Source of the DNA: Acanthacorydalis orientalis
Lineage: Eukaryota; Arthropoda; Insecta; Megaloptera; Corydalidae
Length of the DNA: 64,000 bases
Direction of reading: 5' to 3'
Assembly (NCBI GenBank): GCA_034766995.1
Contig: CM068314.1
Span: 38,150,708 to 38,214,707 of the forward strand
Shown: positions 51,581 to 64,000 of the stretch, piece after piece
Layout of the letters: each line of letters starts with the position of its first letter
How positions within the stretch are numbered: the stretch's first letter is position 1
Notes under the pieces: model-generated
The model's database searches: none
Told to the model about the DNA's origin: nothing
What the model saw: the letters and a program-made list of their open reading frames with translations, nothing else
Made by a program: the position numbers and the translations under genes

Positions 51581-52097
51581 GTTTAATACTTATCAAAATA
51601 ATGGTATGATATCATCATTTACTAAATTCTATATTAAAAATAATTTCTAGGATTCAAAAAATTATTTTTTCTGTCTAAAATTATATTTTATACATGTATA
51701 TTTTTTTTTGTATGTAATAAAGTATTTTATAAAGGAATATCAAGTTAAATTTATTTATTTACCTATACGAGTATGTAACTACTATAATGCAGTATTGCAT
51801 TAAATCTCAAAAATGCTATTTTAACAACCTTAACTAGAAACTTAATTATAATTTGCTGAGCAAAAGTATGCATCTGCTTTAATGACATAAATTAGACTGT
51901 ACATGTTTAAAGTAACTAAATAAATGATACATAAAAAATCTTTTGAAAGTTTATACAATTTTCAATCAATTTTATAAAAAATAACTAATGTGCAAAGAAT
52001 ATTATGATTCAAAATATTAAGGTGTTACAAGGCAACTGAAAAGAATTTATAATTACGTAGTTTATTTTCAATTCATTCATACATGTCTATTTATATG

Positions 52098-52141
<44 letters not shown>

Positions 52142-53914
52142 AAAAAAGAACATTATTACTATATAACATATTTTCTGCTCAATCCATTAAATGCTACGAA
52201 AAATCTGATATATAAAATAAGTACAATATGTATACTTTCGAACTTACATTATTAACATAATAAGTAAAATAATAATAGACTTCATTCATTTGTAATGCCA
52301 TAAATGATAAGAAATAATACGGGGAATAGTAATGTTTCACAAATTCCTAATATAACTTAAGCAAGAGACAATAAATTCATCCGATTCAATGCATTTAAAA
52401 TAATAAATACTAAAAGATCGCCGCGTTATAAACGTTTAGTTTATTAATCTTAAAAATTGATATTTTTTAATCCAAAAAATAAAAATAACTGGTCATAAAT
52501 TTAATTACTCTGATAATTTATCGTACAACAGATATAAGCTATATGCTCAAAATTCGTTAGAGTAGAATTTTAGTGATACATTTATATCACAAATTCATAA
52601 TTTTGTATTGTTTGTATCGTGTTTTAATCGGAAATTTAGTAATTAATGAACAATAATTTATATGTGTACAAATTGATGACTTAAAAAGTACACATATGTA
52701 CACAGGTACATGTACAAATTAGTAATTTTCTTTTAATCAAATCTTTTTGACCGGAATTTTTTTAATCAGAATCGTTGACATATAGAATTTTTATTTTCAA
52801 TTAATTCAGTACAAATATAAAGAAAAAAATGTTCTCAAAGTGATTAATAATCTGTAAATCAATAAATGAACACTTTATATTATCTTAATATAAAGTATCC
52901 ATTAATTTACAAGTATCAAATAATTATCAAATAGTAAATGATTAGATAGTGTATTACAAGTAATACACTTTGTTACCAAATTGTTAAAAAGAAGAAATTA
53001 AATTGAAATTATTTTATTTGATAAGTGAAATATATTAAATTAAATACTTTATTTTTTATTTTATCTCTGATAATTTGCTTGAATTAACAAATAATAAAAT
53101 TATTTGAATAATTTATAAGAAATACTACTTAATGTATTTATAAAAATATATTTCGTGGAAATAAAATGAAAAAATATTACAAAAAACTTCTATTTCTTTA
53201 TGTCAATTTATGTATATGTCAAATTCAATGAATGTTTATTGCTAATTACTTCAACCTTTTCAGTTCAACGATTATCTGTTTTTATAAGCGATAAGTATAC
53301 AATGTTAAAGCTTCTATTATCGTTGTTAATAAAAAAAGATCAGACATTATAATGATGACGTTCAACACAAAAAAATATATAAGATTATATTAATTACGTG
53401 ACATTTATGGCAGTTTGTAAATAAAATTACTATCGATAAAAATTTAAATTTCTTATATCACTTTTTTACTATATAACATCTCACATTGATTCAATAAACA
53501 TATTGAACGGGTCAGGTGTAAACAATTTTTCAATAAAGTTAAAACATTCGTACTAAAATGTCACCCTTTTAAATGTGTCAGCGAGGTTTAACCCTTGTCT
53601 CGCTGTAAGGTGTCCTATATACTTTTACTCCGTATTCAAAAAAGCATCTGACTCACGGAGCGTTGAAGCATGCGACGATTTTCGAATTCCGTATGATATC
53701 GCTGGGTGAACTTTCCTCACCTGATTGTCTAAGTCAGTGGTTTGTGAAAAGAAATAAAGCACAATTTTTTGAATTGCATTTTATAGACATTTCAATCACT
53801 TGGAAAAGGGTTGGCTTTAAAATTTACCTTTATATTTTATTAAAGTTGTTTATATTAAACGTTTCATACTTTATAAGTATTCATTTTTTTAACACTTATA
53901 AATTTAAACGGTAA

Positions 53915-53974
<60 letters not shown>

Positions 53975-54235
53975 TTGAAAATTATTAAATTATAATCTTA
54001 TTTAAATATAAATTATTCAGGAATTATTTATTTTCGAAAAATTAAAACTTTTTTTAATTTTAAATTTTAATTTTCAAAAAACTGAAACATTACAAAATAA
54101 AAAATGTTTCTTTCATTTGGTTAATAATATCTTAAACCTGTTAAATAAAATCATACAAAGTAAACAAGGTAAAGATAAACTATTTTCTTCAATAAAGTGC
54201 TTCATTGAGAATAAACTGAATTCTAAAAAAATTAT

Positions 54236-54289
<54 letters not shown>

Positions 54290-54707
54290 TAGAATTGTAA
54301 TAATCTATTACGATACATAAAAAAGTTGTAAAGAAAAATTATAAGTTATAATTAATTAGTAATAATTAACAAATTCGAAAAGTATTATTTAGGGACAAAT
54401 TACGATAAAACGAAAACAATTAAAATTTATGTTCAACTTTTTATAATAAAGAGCTGTTATGTTTTAAAATTCATTTTTAATACTATTCAGTTTGAATTTC
54501 TCTTTCAAATTTAAGATGAAATTCAAATGCTAGATATAAAATACATTATATTCGAAAACGCTTTTCTTTAATTAATGATACTTTTTGAGAGGCAAAAATA
54601 AAAAAAAGTACTTGCATTATTTAACAAACCATTCATAAATAATTTCTTAAAAATAATAAATATATGACATATAAGAAAATCACTTCATTTAATGTATGTT
54701 TTTGTTT

Positions 54708-54710
<3 letters not shown>

Positions 54711-54782
<72 letters not shown>
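54711..54782. repeat. (TA)n microsatellite
   Basis: About 33 uninterrupted TA units, ending in TACATA. Confidence 0.92.
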
Positions 54783-54783
<1 letters not shown>

Positions 54784-55475
54784 TAAGACAGAAAAAGTAA
54801 AAATACCGAGGTCCATATTTTTATTACTCTTTTTATACTGGAAATTAAAAAATCATTAGTTGCAAGATTAAGAAAGGAAAGTTATTCAAAAATAATATTA
54901 CTTTTAGAAGATAATAAAAAATATGTAAAATTATATTGTACATCATATAAAGTATAATGCAAAATATGAAATTTATTGAAAATAAAAAAAATCGTACTAT
55001 AAGATACCAATCAATTTTAATATACTTAAAAGTTTATAAAAAAAATGTATGTTGATAAATAACAATTGTACGTATAAATTAAATTAAAATAACCTGTCAA
55101 TAGTACATAAAAATTGATTATAAATTTTAAAATGTAGTATGTTAGACTTTTCCACATCATGGACATAATAAATGATAATATTTTTTCAAATTTGAGAAAA
55201 CCGATGAAAATATTTTCTACTGAAACACATTTCATTTCTAGTGACATTAATTTTTACATTTCATAACATGCGTTGCCATTTTGATCGGATGAATAAATAT
55301 TTACAAAACGAACACCCAGAATACATTCAATCTTTATCACCACTGCTGTCTTATTAAATATAATGCTGAGTTGTAAAATAATTATGTATTTTACATTATA
55401 TTTTTAAGCAAATAAACAATTTAATATTTCTGTGACAAGTAAATATCAATGTATCATTTTATACCATAAAGACAT

Positions 55476-55476
55476 A

Positions 55477-55548
<72 letters not shown>
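55476..55548. repeat. (TA)n microsatellite
   Basis: About 34 TA units, with one C near the left edge. Confidence 0.92.
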
Positions 55549-55550
<2 letters not shown>

Positions 55551-55726
55551 TGTATCACAGGTATATTATATAAACAAATCACATCCTTAACAGTAGATTA
55601 AGACAGTAACGAGTTGATTACAGATGAGGGGCATTGTTTACAAGAATATTTAATATCGATATCGTAATTGACTTTTATATTTTTAACATGTAGTTTATTT
55701 TGATACTTGAGTTTTATCAATACCTT

Positions 55727-55782
<56 letters not shown>
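55727..55782. repeat. (TA)n microsatellite
   Basis: About 26 TA units between TACA flanks, 140 bases left of the transposon at 55.9 kb. Confidence 0.9.
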
Positions 55783-55783
<1 letters not shown>

Positions 55784-55920
55784 GATACGCACTGAAATTT
55801 AAACGAGAAATGAAAAACCATAATTTAAAATATTTTTTTAATTTAATACTTAACATTAATAGTCTACAAGAAGTTTAATATGACAGTTGTAAATAATGTC
55901 AATCATCATATAATTATATA

Positions 55921-56753
55921 TACAGAGGGGGACTAAAAATGTATACGCACATTGACATACAAAACATCTGCGTAAAAGCTTTATTACTAAAATTATACAG
56001 ACATCAAGGGATGGCTGTGAGTCATATTTGACTTTACAATCACAACAGATGCTGAAAGTAGTCTCCAATAGCGTCCAGACACTTGTGATTTCGGCAAACT
56101 ACTACACGAGCAACGTTGGCCAAAGTGCCCAATGTGATTACTTTGCACGATATTTAAATTTCCCTCAACCCTCATCTACTCGCAATACTGGATTCTTCAA
56201 TCAGAGTCGTATTCACCCATGGCATGTAATAATCTTGGGATGTACACTTTCCGTTTTACTCTTTTAAGAGTGAGTTGTATGATTGATCTGCTAACTCCTG
56301 TCTCACGTGCATATTATTTGGTGAACTTTGCAGCGAGAGTGTAAAATGTTCCAACACTATAGCCGAAGAAGCAGAATTTGTAGCTGTGCGAAGTCTCCCG
56401 GATCTTTACTTGTGCACATCACACACGGTGTCATCGGTTTCAAATTTATCACGAATGCGTACAATTGTCAGGCGCAATGGAGGTTCTGTTGCAAAGTCAC
56501 GCCACCATTGTTGTACTTCATACACATTCTCAAATTTAAAATACCACTTCAAAACGGTATTGCGTAAACGACAGCCCTGCTTTTACCATTTTGTTTGACT
56601 GTCGGTCACACGGGGGCTCTAGTATTCGTTTTATTAACGGTATCTTTTAAAAGAACTTTATAGTTTATGTTGCCGACGTAATTCGTTACAACAATGAAGA
56701 AAATCCATAGACAACATCTATTAAAGTGTGTATGTATTTTTTGGGTCTCTGTA
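55921..56753 (-). mobile_element. Deleted Tc1/mariner-superfamily element with TIRs
   Basis: The left end (55921-55953) begins TACAGAGGGGGACTAAAAAT. The right end (56723-56753), reversed, begins TACAGAGACCCAAAAAATAC. They are imperfect inverted repeats of about 32 nt that both continue with a TACRCAC-type block. (TA)n lies immediately on the right (56751-56773) and TATATA on the left, so the element sits in a TA repeat. It is 0.83 kb long, against well over 1 kb expected for a complete copy, and keeps only the N-terminal part and the extreme C-terminus of the transposase. Confidence 0.85.
55990..56589 (-). pseudogene. Transposase relic (helix-turn-helix N-terminus)
   Basis: Read on the minus strand from the ATG at 56589, across frame changes: WYFKFENVYEVQQWWRDF, LRLTIVRIRDKFETDDTVCD, then RKWKVYIPRLLHAMGEYDSD, and near the end GHFGQRCSCSSLPK. 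The first two match the helix-turn-helix region (DUF4817-type) of the arthropod Tc1/mariner-superfamily transposases. YIPRLLHAM...D matches the linker before the catalytic domain. The DDE/D core is deleted and stops are present. It is a different subfamily from the relic at 23.8 kb. Confidence 0.8.
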
Positions 56754-57191
56754 TATATATATATATATATATAAATTAAAAATGTTCCACTGTATTACTA
56801 TTCGTAAAGCTTCTCCGTTATATAATATTTATAAAAGTTCATAATTCTTATTATTTATTTATAATTGGCGCGCTTTTTAAAGAATGAGGAAGCTCTTTTC
56901 TATTCGAAGTAAAAACTGGGTTCCAAGTGGCTCAAGTATTAAAAGTGACAAAGTGTTTAAATATATCATTTTCTTATTCAAAAACGATATGGAAAGTAAA
57001 GAAATGAGTTTAGAAATTGTATTATATTCTATTATCCAGCTATCAGTTGCACTACTCCTCATCATAAAATAAATTGTATATACGTTTTCAAAAATAATTC
57101 ATATCTTTTTTAAATTGAAGTTATTTTGTTTTTCTTGGGGTCACTATTCTTTGTTTTTGTTTCTCCACTGGAAAAACAAAAGCATATAAAA

Positions 57192-57250
<59 letters not shown>

Positions 57251-57291
57251 CATGTATTATATATATATATATATAATATAAACATATATAC

Positions 57292-57322
<31 letters not shown>

Positions 57323-57871
57323 AAATTAATTTTTATTACTTCTACTACATACTTTGTAAAGTAGGTAATGTAAATTGAAATATGTTCACGATTTGAAATA
57401 CACTCGCAGAACTTTGATTCTAAAAACAAATACTTAATAATTTTTCTAAAAAGTTTTTTGGAATACTTGACTTTTTTACAGCTACTTGTATGTTTTTGTT
57501 CATTTTGATACATTTTTCCATTTCACTTTAATTTTATTTGAAATCCTTTAATTGAAAAACCAGAATAAAAATATTTTAATTTTTCCTTATTATTTTTTTG
57601 TTAAATTTTAAAAATATTGAAAAACAATACACGAAAATATACACACAATCCATTTGGATTTTAAATAGATGACTTACAATTTCCGTTCAAATAAGAGTAT
57701 TTAAGTTTCTCTCATGAAAATATTATTTTTAATGAGTTTTATTAAAACAATTTACTTGAAAAATTTTCCGAGAATTAAATTAAAATTATAAGTAAGATGC
57801 GTATTGATAGCACTGTGAAATAAAATATAATTCAATAAAACATTTTTAACTTAAACAAAAATTCCAACGTG
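56754..57871. other. Non-coding A/T-rich DNA
   Basis: Contains the end of a (TA)n tract (to 56773), short complementary open frames near 56880-57072 that I do not consider coding, and the long compound tract at 57187-57321. Confidence 0.6.
57187..57321. repeat. (CA)/(TA)/(TACA) compound microsatellite
   Basis: CACACACA into about 27 TA units, then a spacer, a second TA block, TACATACA units and a third TA block. Confidence 0.9.
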
Positions 57872-57873
57872 TA

Positions 57874-58703
57874 TTGTAGAAATGGATTCATGTTAAATAA
57901 AACAACAGTAAAGATAAGTGTTCGGAAAACTAAAAAGATAAATTTATGATTTTTTTATATATAATTTTATCCAGTGTCGTAGATCAGTTATCATATAACA
58001 AAAGAGGTATTATGTGTGTTGAGCTGTGTGTAATATTTTTTTCGCGCATCTTTCTACAACAATAGATGTGTGTTCGCTAAGTTGAGGTAGTGATTTATTT
58101 ATAGAAGTGCGAAAAGCGGAACATGTGAATAGAACTCAGTTTCCGTTTTCAACAAGTTTTTATTACGTTCTTTCATGCATTGTAACCAACCAATCGATTT
58201 CATGCCAATATGTGCAACTTTTCTATATCAGGAAAACATTAACGCACATATGATTGAGCATTACATTTCGCGACATTATGTTATTTCTCCTGTTGTCTCA
58301 TTTTAATTTCATGTTTTTGACATTGTTTTAGTTGCTATCTTATAAGTATTGAACAATATTTTGTTAGAATGTTTTTGCATAAACAAAGTAAATCTTTCTC
58401 TTTCCTCCCTCTAGTACATAAATATAAAGAAAACATTCTTATCTTAGAAAAATTATAAACAAATATAATAAAAAATATTAACATTCTCTAGAAAAATATT
58501 ACTGGCTTAAAATATATGTACTTAACTTTATTTTATACGTATACTTAGATTCTGAAGCTTAAAATAAACACAGCACTTTGTACTTTAATGAACATGTTTA
58601 TAATTGCTGATAAAATTTTATATAAAAAATCATAAATGTGTCTTTAGTTTTCCGAACACTTATCTTTAATATTGTTTTAGTTAACATGAATCTCTTTCTA
58701 CAA
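57874..58703. mobile_element. Unrecognised TA-flanked element with ~100-bp inverted repeats
   Basis: The left arm 57874-57972 and right arm about 58606-58703 are inverted copies of each other with roughly 85-90 percent identity by eye. They share TTGTAGAAA, GATTCATGTTAA, the exact block AAAGATAAGTGTTCGGAAAA with its CTAAA continuation, and TTTATGATTTTTT. TA lies just outside both ends (57872-57873 and 58704-58705). The roughly 630-base interior has no significant open frame and is less A/T-rich than its surroundings. This has the form of a non-autonomous Tc1/mariner-type MITE with long terminal repeats. I do not recognise the family. Confidence 0.75.
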
Positions 58704-59093
58704 TACAATGTTTTTATTACTTAGTAAAGAATATGCTTTTGTACGATAATTATTATGAGTACAGAATTTTCTTATTGTTTGTCCATACAGCTAAAACAGC
58801 TGTTAATCTACATTCAGTAACTGTAAATTATATACGAATAAATACAATATAATTACAAATAAAATATAATTTATCAATTCATTAAGAAAACTATTATTCA
58901 ATATTCTGTTTCAACTTTCCATTTTTTTAGACTCTAAAAAACACCTTATATGTTAATATTCACATAAATCACTTTACTAAATATTCATATTTATTTCAAT
59001 TGTTTCGTTTATTATAATTTCGTTATTTCAAAATGTTGACTAATTTATATGAGTGATTTAAAATTAATTCAAGTAAAAACATTACGTACCTAC

Positions 59094-59111
59094 GTACGTA
59101 TGAATGTATGC

Positions 59112-59150
<39 letters not shown>

Positions 59151-59218
59151 TATATATATAGAGGGGGAGGGCAAGAGAGAGGAAGAGAGAGACCGCGAGC
59201 GAGAGAGACAGATAGATT
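59094..59218. repeat. (TA)n with purine-rich (GA) tract
   Basis: (TACG)/(TATG) lead-in and TA blocks to about 59160, then about 55 bases almost wholly of G and A on the + strand (GAGGGGGAGGGCAAGAGAG and following), ending in (GATA)-like units. Confidence 0.9.
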
Positions 59219-59413
59219 CGATATCATCACAGCTTTTATTGCTATTTTTACTTTTCAGATTAGGCAAAACAAAAAATTGGGATACCTGGTATCATTATCA
59301 TTTTGTAATCTATTTAGTATATCAAATTATTTACTAATTCAATTGTACTTTTCAAAATTACAAATATGTTTTACTACACATAAAGTTAAAAATAAATGAT
59401 GACGCTTGACATA

Positions 59414-59610
<197 letters not shown>

Positions 59611-60801
59611 CAGACTTGAATGAATCCTCTTAATTTTAAAAAAAACGAATATAATCTTTGTAAATTTAGTTAAAATCTCTTTATGATATTAAATATTTCA
59701 CAAACAAAAAATAAATTCATTGTGTTTAAATATTTTCAATAAATTGAAATATAAAGAGAGAGAAATGAATAATTTTTTTTTTAAAAAAAAACGTACCCTT
59801 CCAAACTATTTCTAGGAAACCTTCTTAATAAGTTAGATAGGTCATTTAACTTTTTTGAATTCATTCTATTAAATAAATCTAATTTAATCTATCCGTTGAC
59901 CTTACCATGAGTTGGTTTTAGTATAATGAGCTTAGAAGATTATATTATTTCACTGTAATGGTCTCTTGTAATTAACTGTATTGAAGTACTTTATTTTTAG
60001 TAAGTTCACAGAGATAGAATTAAATTCTATTTTGTATTAAAACATTCAACACTTTTTTATATTTAATGAAATCAAATTATACCTTATTTAATTTATTTTC
60101 TAACATGTGTCTTTTGAAATCTATAAGGGTACACGTACAGTAAAAAATCAATTTTATATTAAACAATATGGAAGTATTTATTTCTTTCTAGGACTTATAA
60201 AAAGTAACTAATAAAATATTTTGCAAAAATTTTCTTGAATCAGCTTATTTATTTATCATTTTTTTATTGCAATAATTTTTTATTTAATATCCTGACAAGG
60301 TAAAGCATTAAAAAGTGATAAGTAAAAAATAAATATATTTAACATATAAAAATATATTAATATAATAATAATAAAATAATAATTATAATAATAATAATAT
60401 ACATTAAAATATATTTAACTATTAGGATTATACAAAAAAAAATCATACATAACTTCATTTCAACGATATACAATTATTTTCATATTCATAAAGAGAAAAT
60501 TTTGTAAAACTCAAACTGAAATTGATCATAACATTATGACTATACGTTAGCTTTTTTTAAATAAATAGAAATAAAAGTTTTTCTTTATTGAATATGATAG
60601 TTTTGATATTTATGTGTAAATATTTCAATTGAAGTTCAATTTTGATGACGTATAGTATTAATTGAAAGTTCATTATAATAGTTATGAAAATAATTTGTAC
60701 AAATAAGAGACTACAATTTAAAAATTCAAACATTAAAATTGTTACAAATGTAAATGAAATGTTTTAATAAATCGATGTTCTTAAATCACGTAGCTTATAC
60801 T

Positions 60802-60802
<1 letters not shown>

Positions 60803-60856
<54 letters not shown>
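60803..60856. repeat. (TA)n microsatellite
   Basis: About 25 uninterrupted TA units. Confidence 0.9.
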
Positions 60857-60859
<3 letters not shown>

Positions 60860-62048
60860 TTTTCAAGTAAACGCTAAGTTTTATCCAACAGTGGAAAATT
60901 AGTACAGGGTATTAAATATGAAAACATTATACGGTTTATGTTTACATTTTGTCCTGTTGCGCACGCAAGAAACACGGTTTTCTAAAGTCAATTTATTGTT
61001 GTTTAAATTTCTAGGCTATTATCGTTAATTCAATATTTTATAGCATGTTCCTATCAAATTTAATTATTTCTAAAATGGAAACAAGATCGTGTTTTATACA
61101 AGTAAGCCGTATTTAAGAACTTTAGTGTATAATATCATAAGTGTTTCTTAAAAAATAGAAAGATTAAAATTAGTAATTAAAAATTATTCTTGAGTAATGA
61201 AATAAAAAGATGTTATACTTTAATGTAATTTATAATGTTGAAGTAAATAGATAAAAAATTACCATAATGATCAAATTAAGATTAAAAATAACAATTTTAA
61301 TAACATTTGAATAGATTAACATCATAATTTCAAATGTAATTCCACGATAACGACATAACTGTTTAATTAGTTGTTGATAATTAAGTCTTAGAAATGTGAA
61401 ATCGTTTTGAGTTTCATAAATTTATTTAAATTTACATAAAATTTGTTAAGAAATTAGTAGAAGTTAAAAGTTACAAATTATTTAAAACAATATAAATGTA
61501 GATATATTATATATCAAAGTATTTTAAACCGTTTAAGACGTTTATGAACGTTATTTTTTTATATTTCTTTAACAAATATTTCGTTTAAGAGAGATATTCT
61601 GAATCACACAATACATAATCTTATATGAATTTTACGTTGTCTCCGTACATATTTCTGAAAATGTATATATCAAAATCGCCGTGAAAAATATACTGGTGAG
61701 TAAAAACTTCTGTATGGACATGTATACACGTTTTGTCCCCGTGAATGTATTAATATTTTCCAGATAAAAATCAATACCCAATTATTTTCACAAAGAGGGT
61801 GGTTGTAATTTTAAGTGTCAATATAGAATTAAAAAGAGATTTAATATTACAAAAAGTATAAATTTTCTTAATCTTTAATTATTAACGTTTTGTATTTCAA
61901 TTCTCGCTATTTAATCATTATGACCATGATCTAAACTGATCTAATTGAAGAATTTTTTTAATAGTTGGAAAAATTTTTACTTTTTATTTCAAAACAAAAA
62001 AATACAAGTTATCTTTCCTAAATATTATGATCAGATTAGAAAATCGGA

Positions 62049-62083
<35 letters not shown>

Positions 62084-62550
62084 AAACTTGTTTTGAAAAT
62101 AGACTGTTTTGAAAATTATGCTTTTCAAAGAATAACTCTGCTTTAAAGATAAACTGCATCATTAATTTAATGACATCGAGAAAAGTATACATTAAGAAAA
62201 TAGCACGTTCACTTCAATTATCGTTAGATAAAATAACATCAGATTATTAGATTTTTCTGGCAGTATACCCACAAAAATAACTATTATTCGTAATAATAGC
62301 TTCATCAGAACTACGTATGTAATAAATTCAAATAAAGAATAGCCTATAATGGTCAGTTAGATTTTACTCAGTATCCCTGAAGTGTAATTTGAATGAACGG
62401 AAACTACAAAGGTCATACGAATAACAATTTTGTCGCATTTATTGAGTAATATTTTTTTCGATATTTTCTACTCGAATGAAATGAAATTATATTATACTTT
62501 CTACCATATTGTATTATAATATAGTAACAATTGCACACAAATATCAGATA

Positions 62551-62561
62551 CACACACATAC

Positions 62562-62630
<69 letters not shown>
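62551..62630. repeat. (CA)/(TA)n microsatellite
   Basis: CACACACATACATAAA lead-in and about 30 TA units. Confidence 0.9.
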
Positions 62631-63295
62631 GGTTCATACACCCATATAGTTACATTCCTTAAATTACATTTCAGTTCTTTAATTGGAAAATTATTGAATA
62701 TTACTCCAAAATGAATTAAAAACTATTGTCTATCTGAACTTACAATTGTAAGAGAAAGTCATTATTGGATTATTGATTGTTGATACATTTTGATTGTTAT
62801 TTATATTGACTGTTGTTGGATTATGAGTATGTTACGTATTATTGTATATGTGAGCATCGTTGTTTGTGAGAGTGTCGTTATTGAAGTATGTTTAAGAGAC
62901 AATAGAATGTTAATTGTTGAATATTTTTACTTTAAATATTGTTTATTGTACGAATGGAAAATATGTTTGTTAAGTGAATTTAGACTTACAATTAGTGTCG
63001 AAACTGTATTGAAAAGTAACTGTATTACATGTTTCTGCGATCAATCATATAGTCTTACTAAGCCGTTCATATGCAGTAGGCCCATGTAGTTTTTTGTATC
63101 GTTTATATATTTTTTTTCTGTAGTTATAGTCTCTGCGTGACCAGTGAGAGTAATCGCTTTTACACTTACTAAATTGTAGTTTTTGGTCACAATAAATCTT
63201 CTTTTAATTATTTTATATTTTATAATAATTCTTCAGTTTTTATTTACATAAATTATACATCCTCAATATTTTGCCCATTCCTTAATATAACAGTC

Positions 63296-63296
<1 letters not shown>

Positions 63297-63365
<69 letters not shown>

Positions 63366-63367
63366 GA
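63297..63367. repeat. (TA)n microsatellite
   Basis: About 30 TA units with a TATG on each side. Confidence 0.9.
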
Positions 63368-63595
63368 GATAAATAAGTCACGAATAAATATGAATTACTA
63401 AATTATATGATTTTTTCTAAGCACAAATTTACTCTAATTCTTGACATTTACTATATTGACTCACTTCAATTAATGTGATTACTTATTCACGTTTTGTTTG
63501 AGATTTTATATTAAAACGTACACACATATTTTGTTATATTCATGATTTTGTATTATATTATTGTAAAGTATTTATTACTAATTAAACATAATTTC

Positions 63596-63600
<5 letters not shown>

Positions 63601-63640
<40 letters not shown>
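63601..63640. repeat. (TA)n microsatellite
   Basis: About 20 uninterrupted TA units. Confidence 0.9.
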
Positions 63641-63642
<2 letters not shown>

Positions 63643-64000
63643 TGTTGAATATTAGTAAAAAAATCCTAGTGCTAGAATCAATAACCTCGTCCTAAGCTTA
63701 AATGTATTGAACTTTTCGACATGCCATTTACTTCCACCGAAGTCGATCCTTATTTATATTTTATGAGCTGTATTTTACCACGTGTAACAGGAATGAATTT
63801 AATGTTAAAATATCGTCAGAGAAATGTAAGTTCTTGCAGAGTAGTGATTAAGGCTTTTTCATGCAAAGGCCACATATTTGTTTCACATTATTTCATTATT
63901 CGCACATTTTTATGTAAAATAATAAGTAATAAAATTATGACAATCTTATAAATATATAATAGAACATTACCTCTCTATCTCTCTCTGTATATATACAATT

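Larger units (their letters stand above)
51178..55920. other. Non-coding A/T-rich DNA
   Basis: TA or compound tracts lie at about 51477-51580, 52102-52140, 53916-53970, 54239-54283, 54711-54782, 55476-55548 and 55727-55782. The stretch 53480-53780 is less A/T-rich and has an 83-codon open frame (53663-53914) with no recognised motif. CAGTGGTTTGTGAAAAG at about 53734 resembles a hAT-type end, but no partner was found. Confidence 0.6.

Noticed and set aside
53734..53760. hAT-type end (CAGTGGTTTGTGAAAAG)
   Set aside because: No partner end or 8-bp duplication was found.

Overview
The window is eukaryotic, very A+T-rich, repeat-laden nuclear DNA, most likely from an insect. The reasons are one intron-containing gene with GT-AG splice sites and long A/T-rich introns, many long (TA)n microsatellites, and decayed transposons of insect-typical families (mariner, other Tc1/mariner types, piggyBac, a LINE end, a possible Ty3/gypsy scrap). 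A hymenopteran is plausible, but the sequence does not settle the order. No bacterial operon, CRISPR array, rRNA or tRNA gene was found. Most open frames translate to runs of Tyr-Ile and are only the reading of (TA)n tracts.

Only one convincing host gene is present: a five-exon, 307-residue HAD-superfamily phosphatase (phosphoglycolate / pyridoxal phosphate / 4-nitrophenyl phosphatase type) on the + strand at 45155-51125. It has all four HAD catalytic motifs, clean splice junctions in compatible phases and a polyadenylation signal. Its substrate-side loops differ from the usual family sequence. A mariner relic lies antisense in intron 2, and (TA)n tracts lie in introns 1, 3 and 4.

Layout: 1-8382 is non-coding, with a short foldback MITE at 4698-4815 inside a (TA)n tract. 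8383-9680 is a complete-length but inactivated mariner. 9681-23750 is mostly unique A/T-rich DNA with a possible TATA promoter plus first exon near 14.1 kb, and a promoter-like segment with a decayed basic ORF and a possible gypsy scrap at 16.5-17.3 kb. 23755-24352 is a deleted Tc1/mariner-superfamily pseudogene. 26236-26873 is an internally deleted piggyBac-like element between TTAA sites, and 28304-28522 is a short piggyBac-type MITE. 30.27-30.41 kb holds a pair of palindromic repeats. 38.44-38.69 kb is a LINE 3' fragment. 41.90-41.95 kb is a 52-bp near-perfect hairpin. The phosphatase gene follows. Further on are a deleted Tc1/mariner element with terminal inverted repeats (55921-56753, minus strand) and an unrecognised 0.83-kb TA-flanked element with inverted repeats of about 100 bp (57874-58703).

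The strongest theme is the interplay of (TA)n tracts and TA- or TTAA-targeting DNA transposons: two elements sit directly inside (TA)n tracts. I see no multi-gene system. The observations most worth following are the 58-kb inverted-repeat element, the divergent phosphatase and the palindromic repeats.
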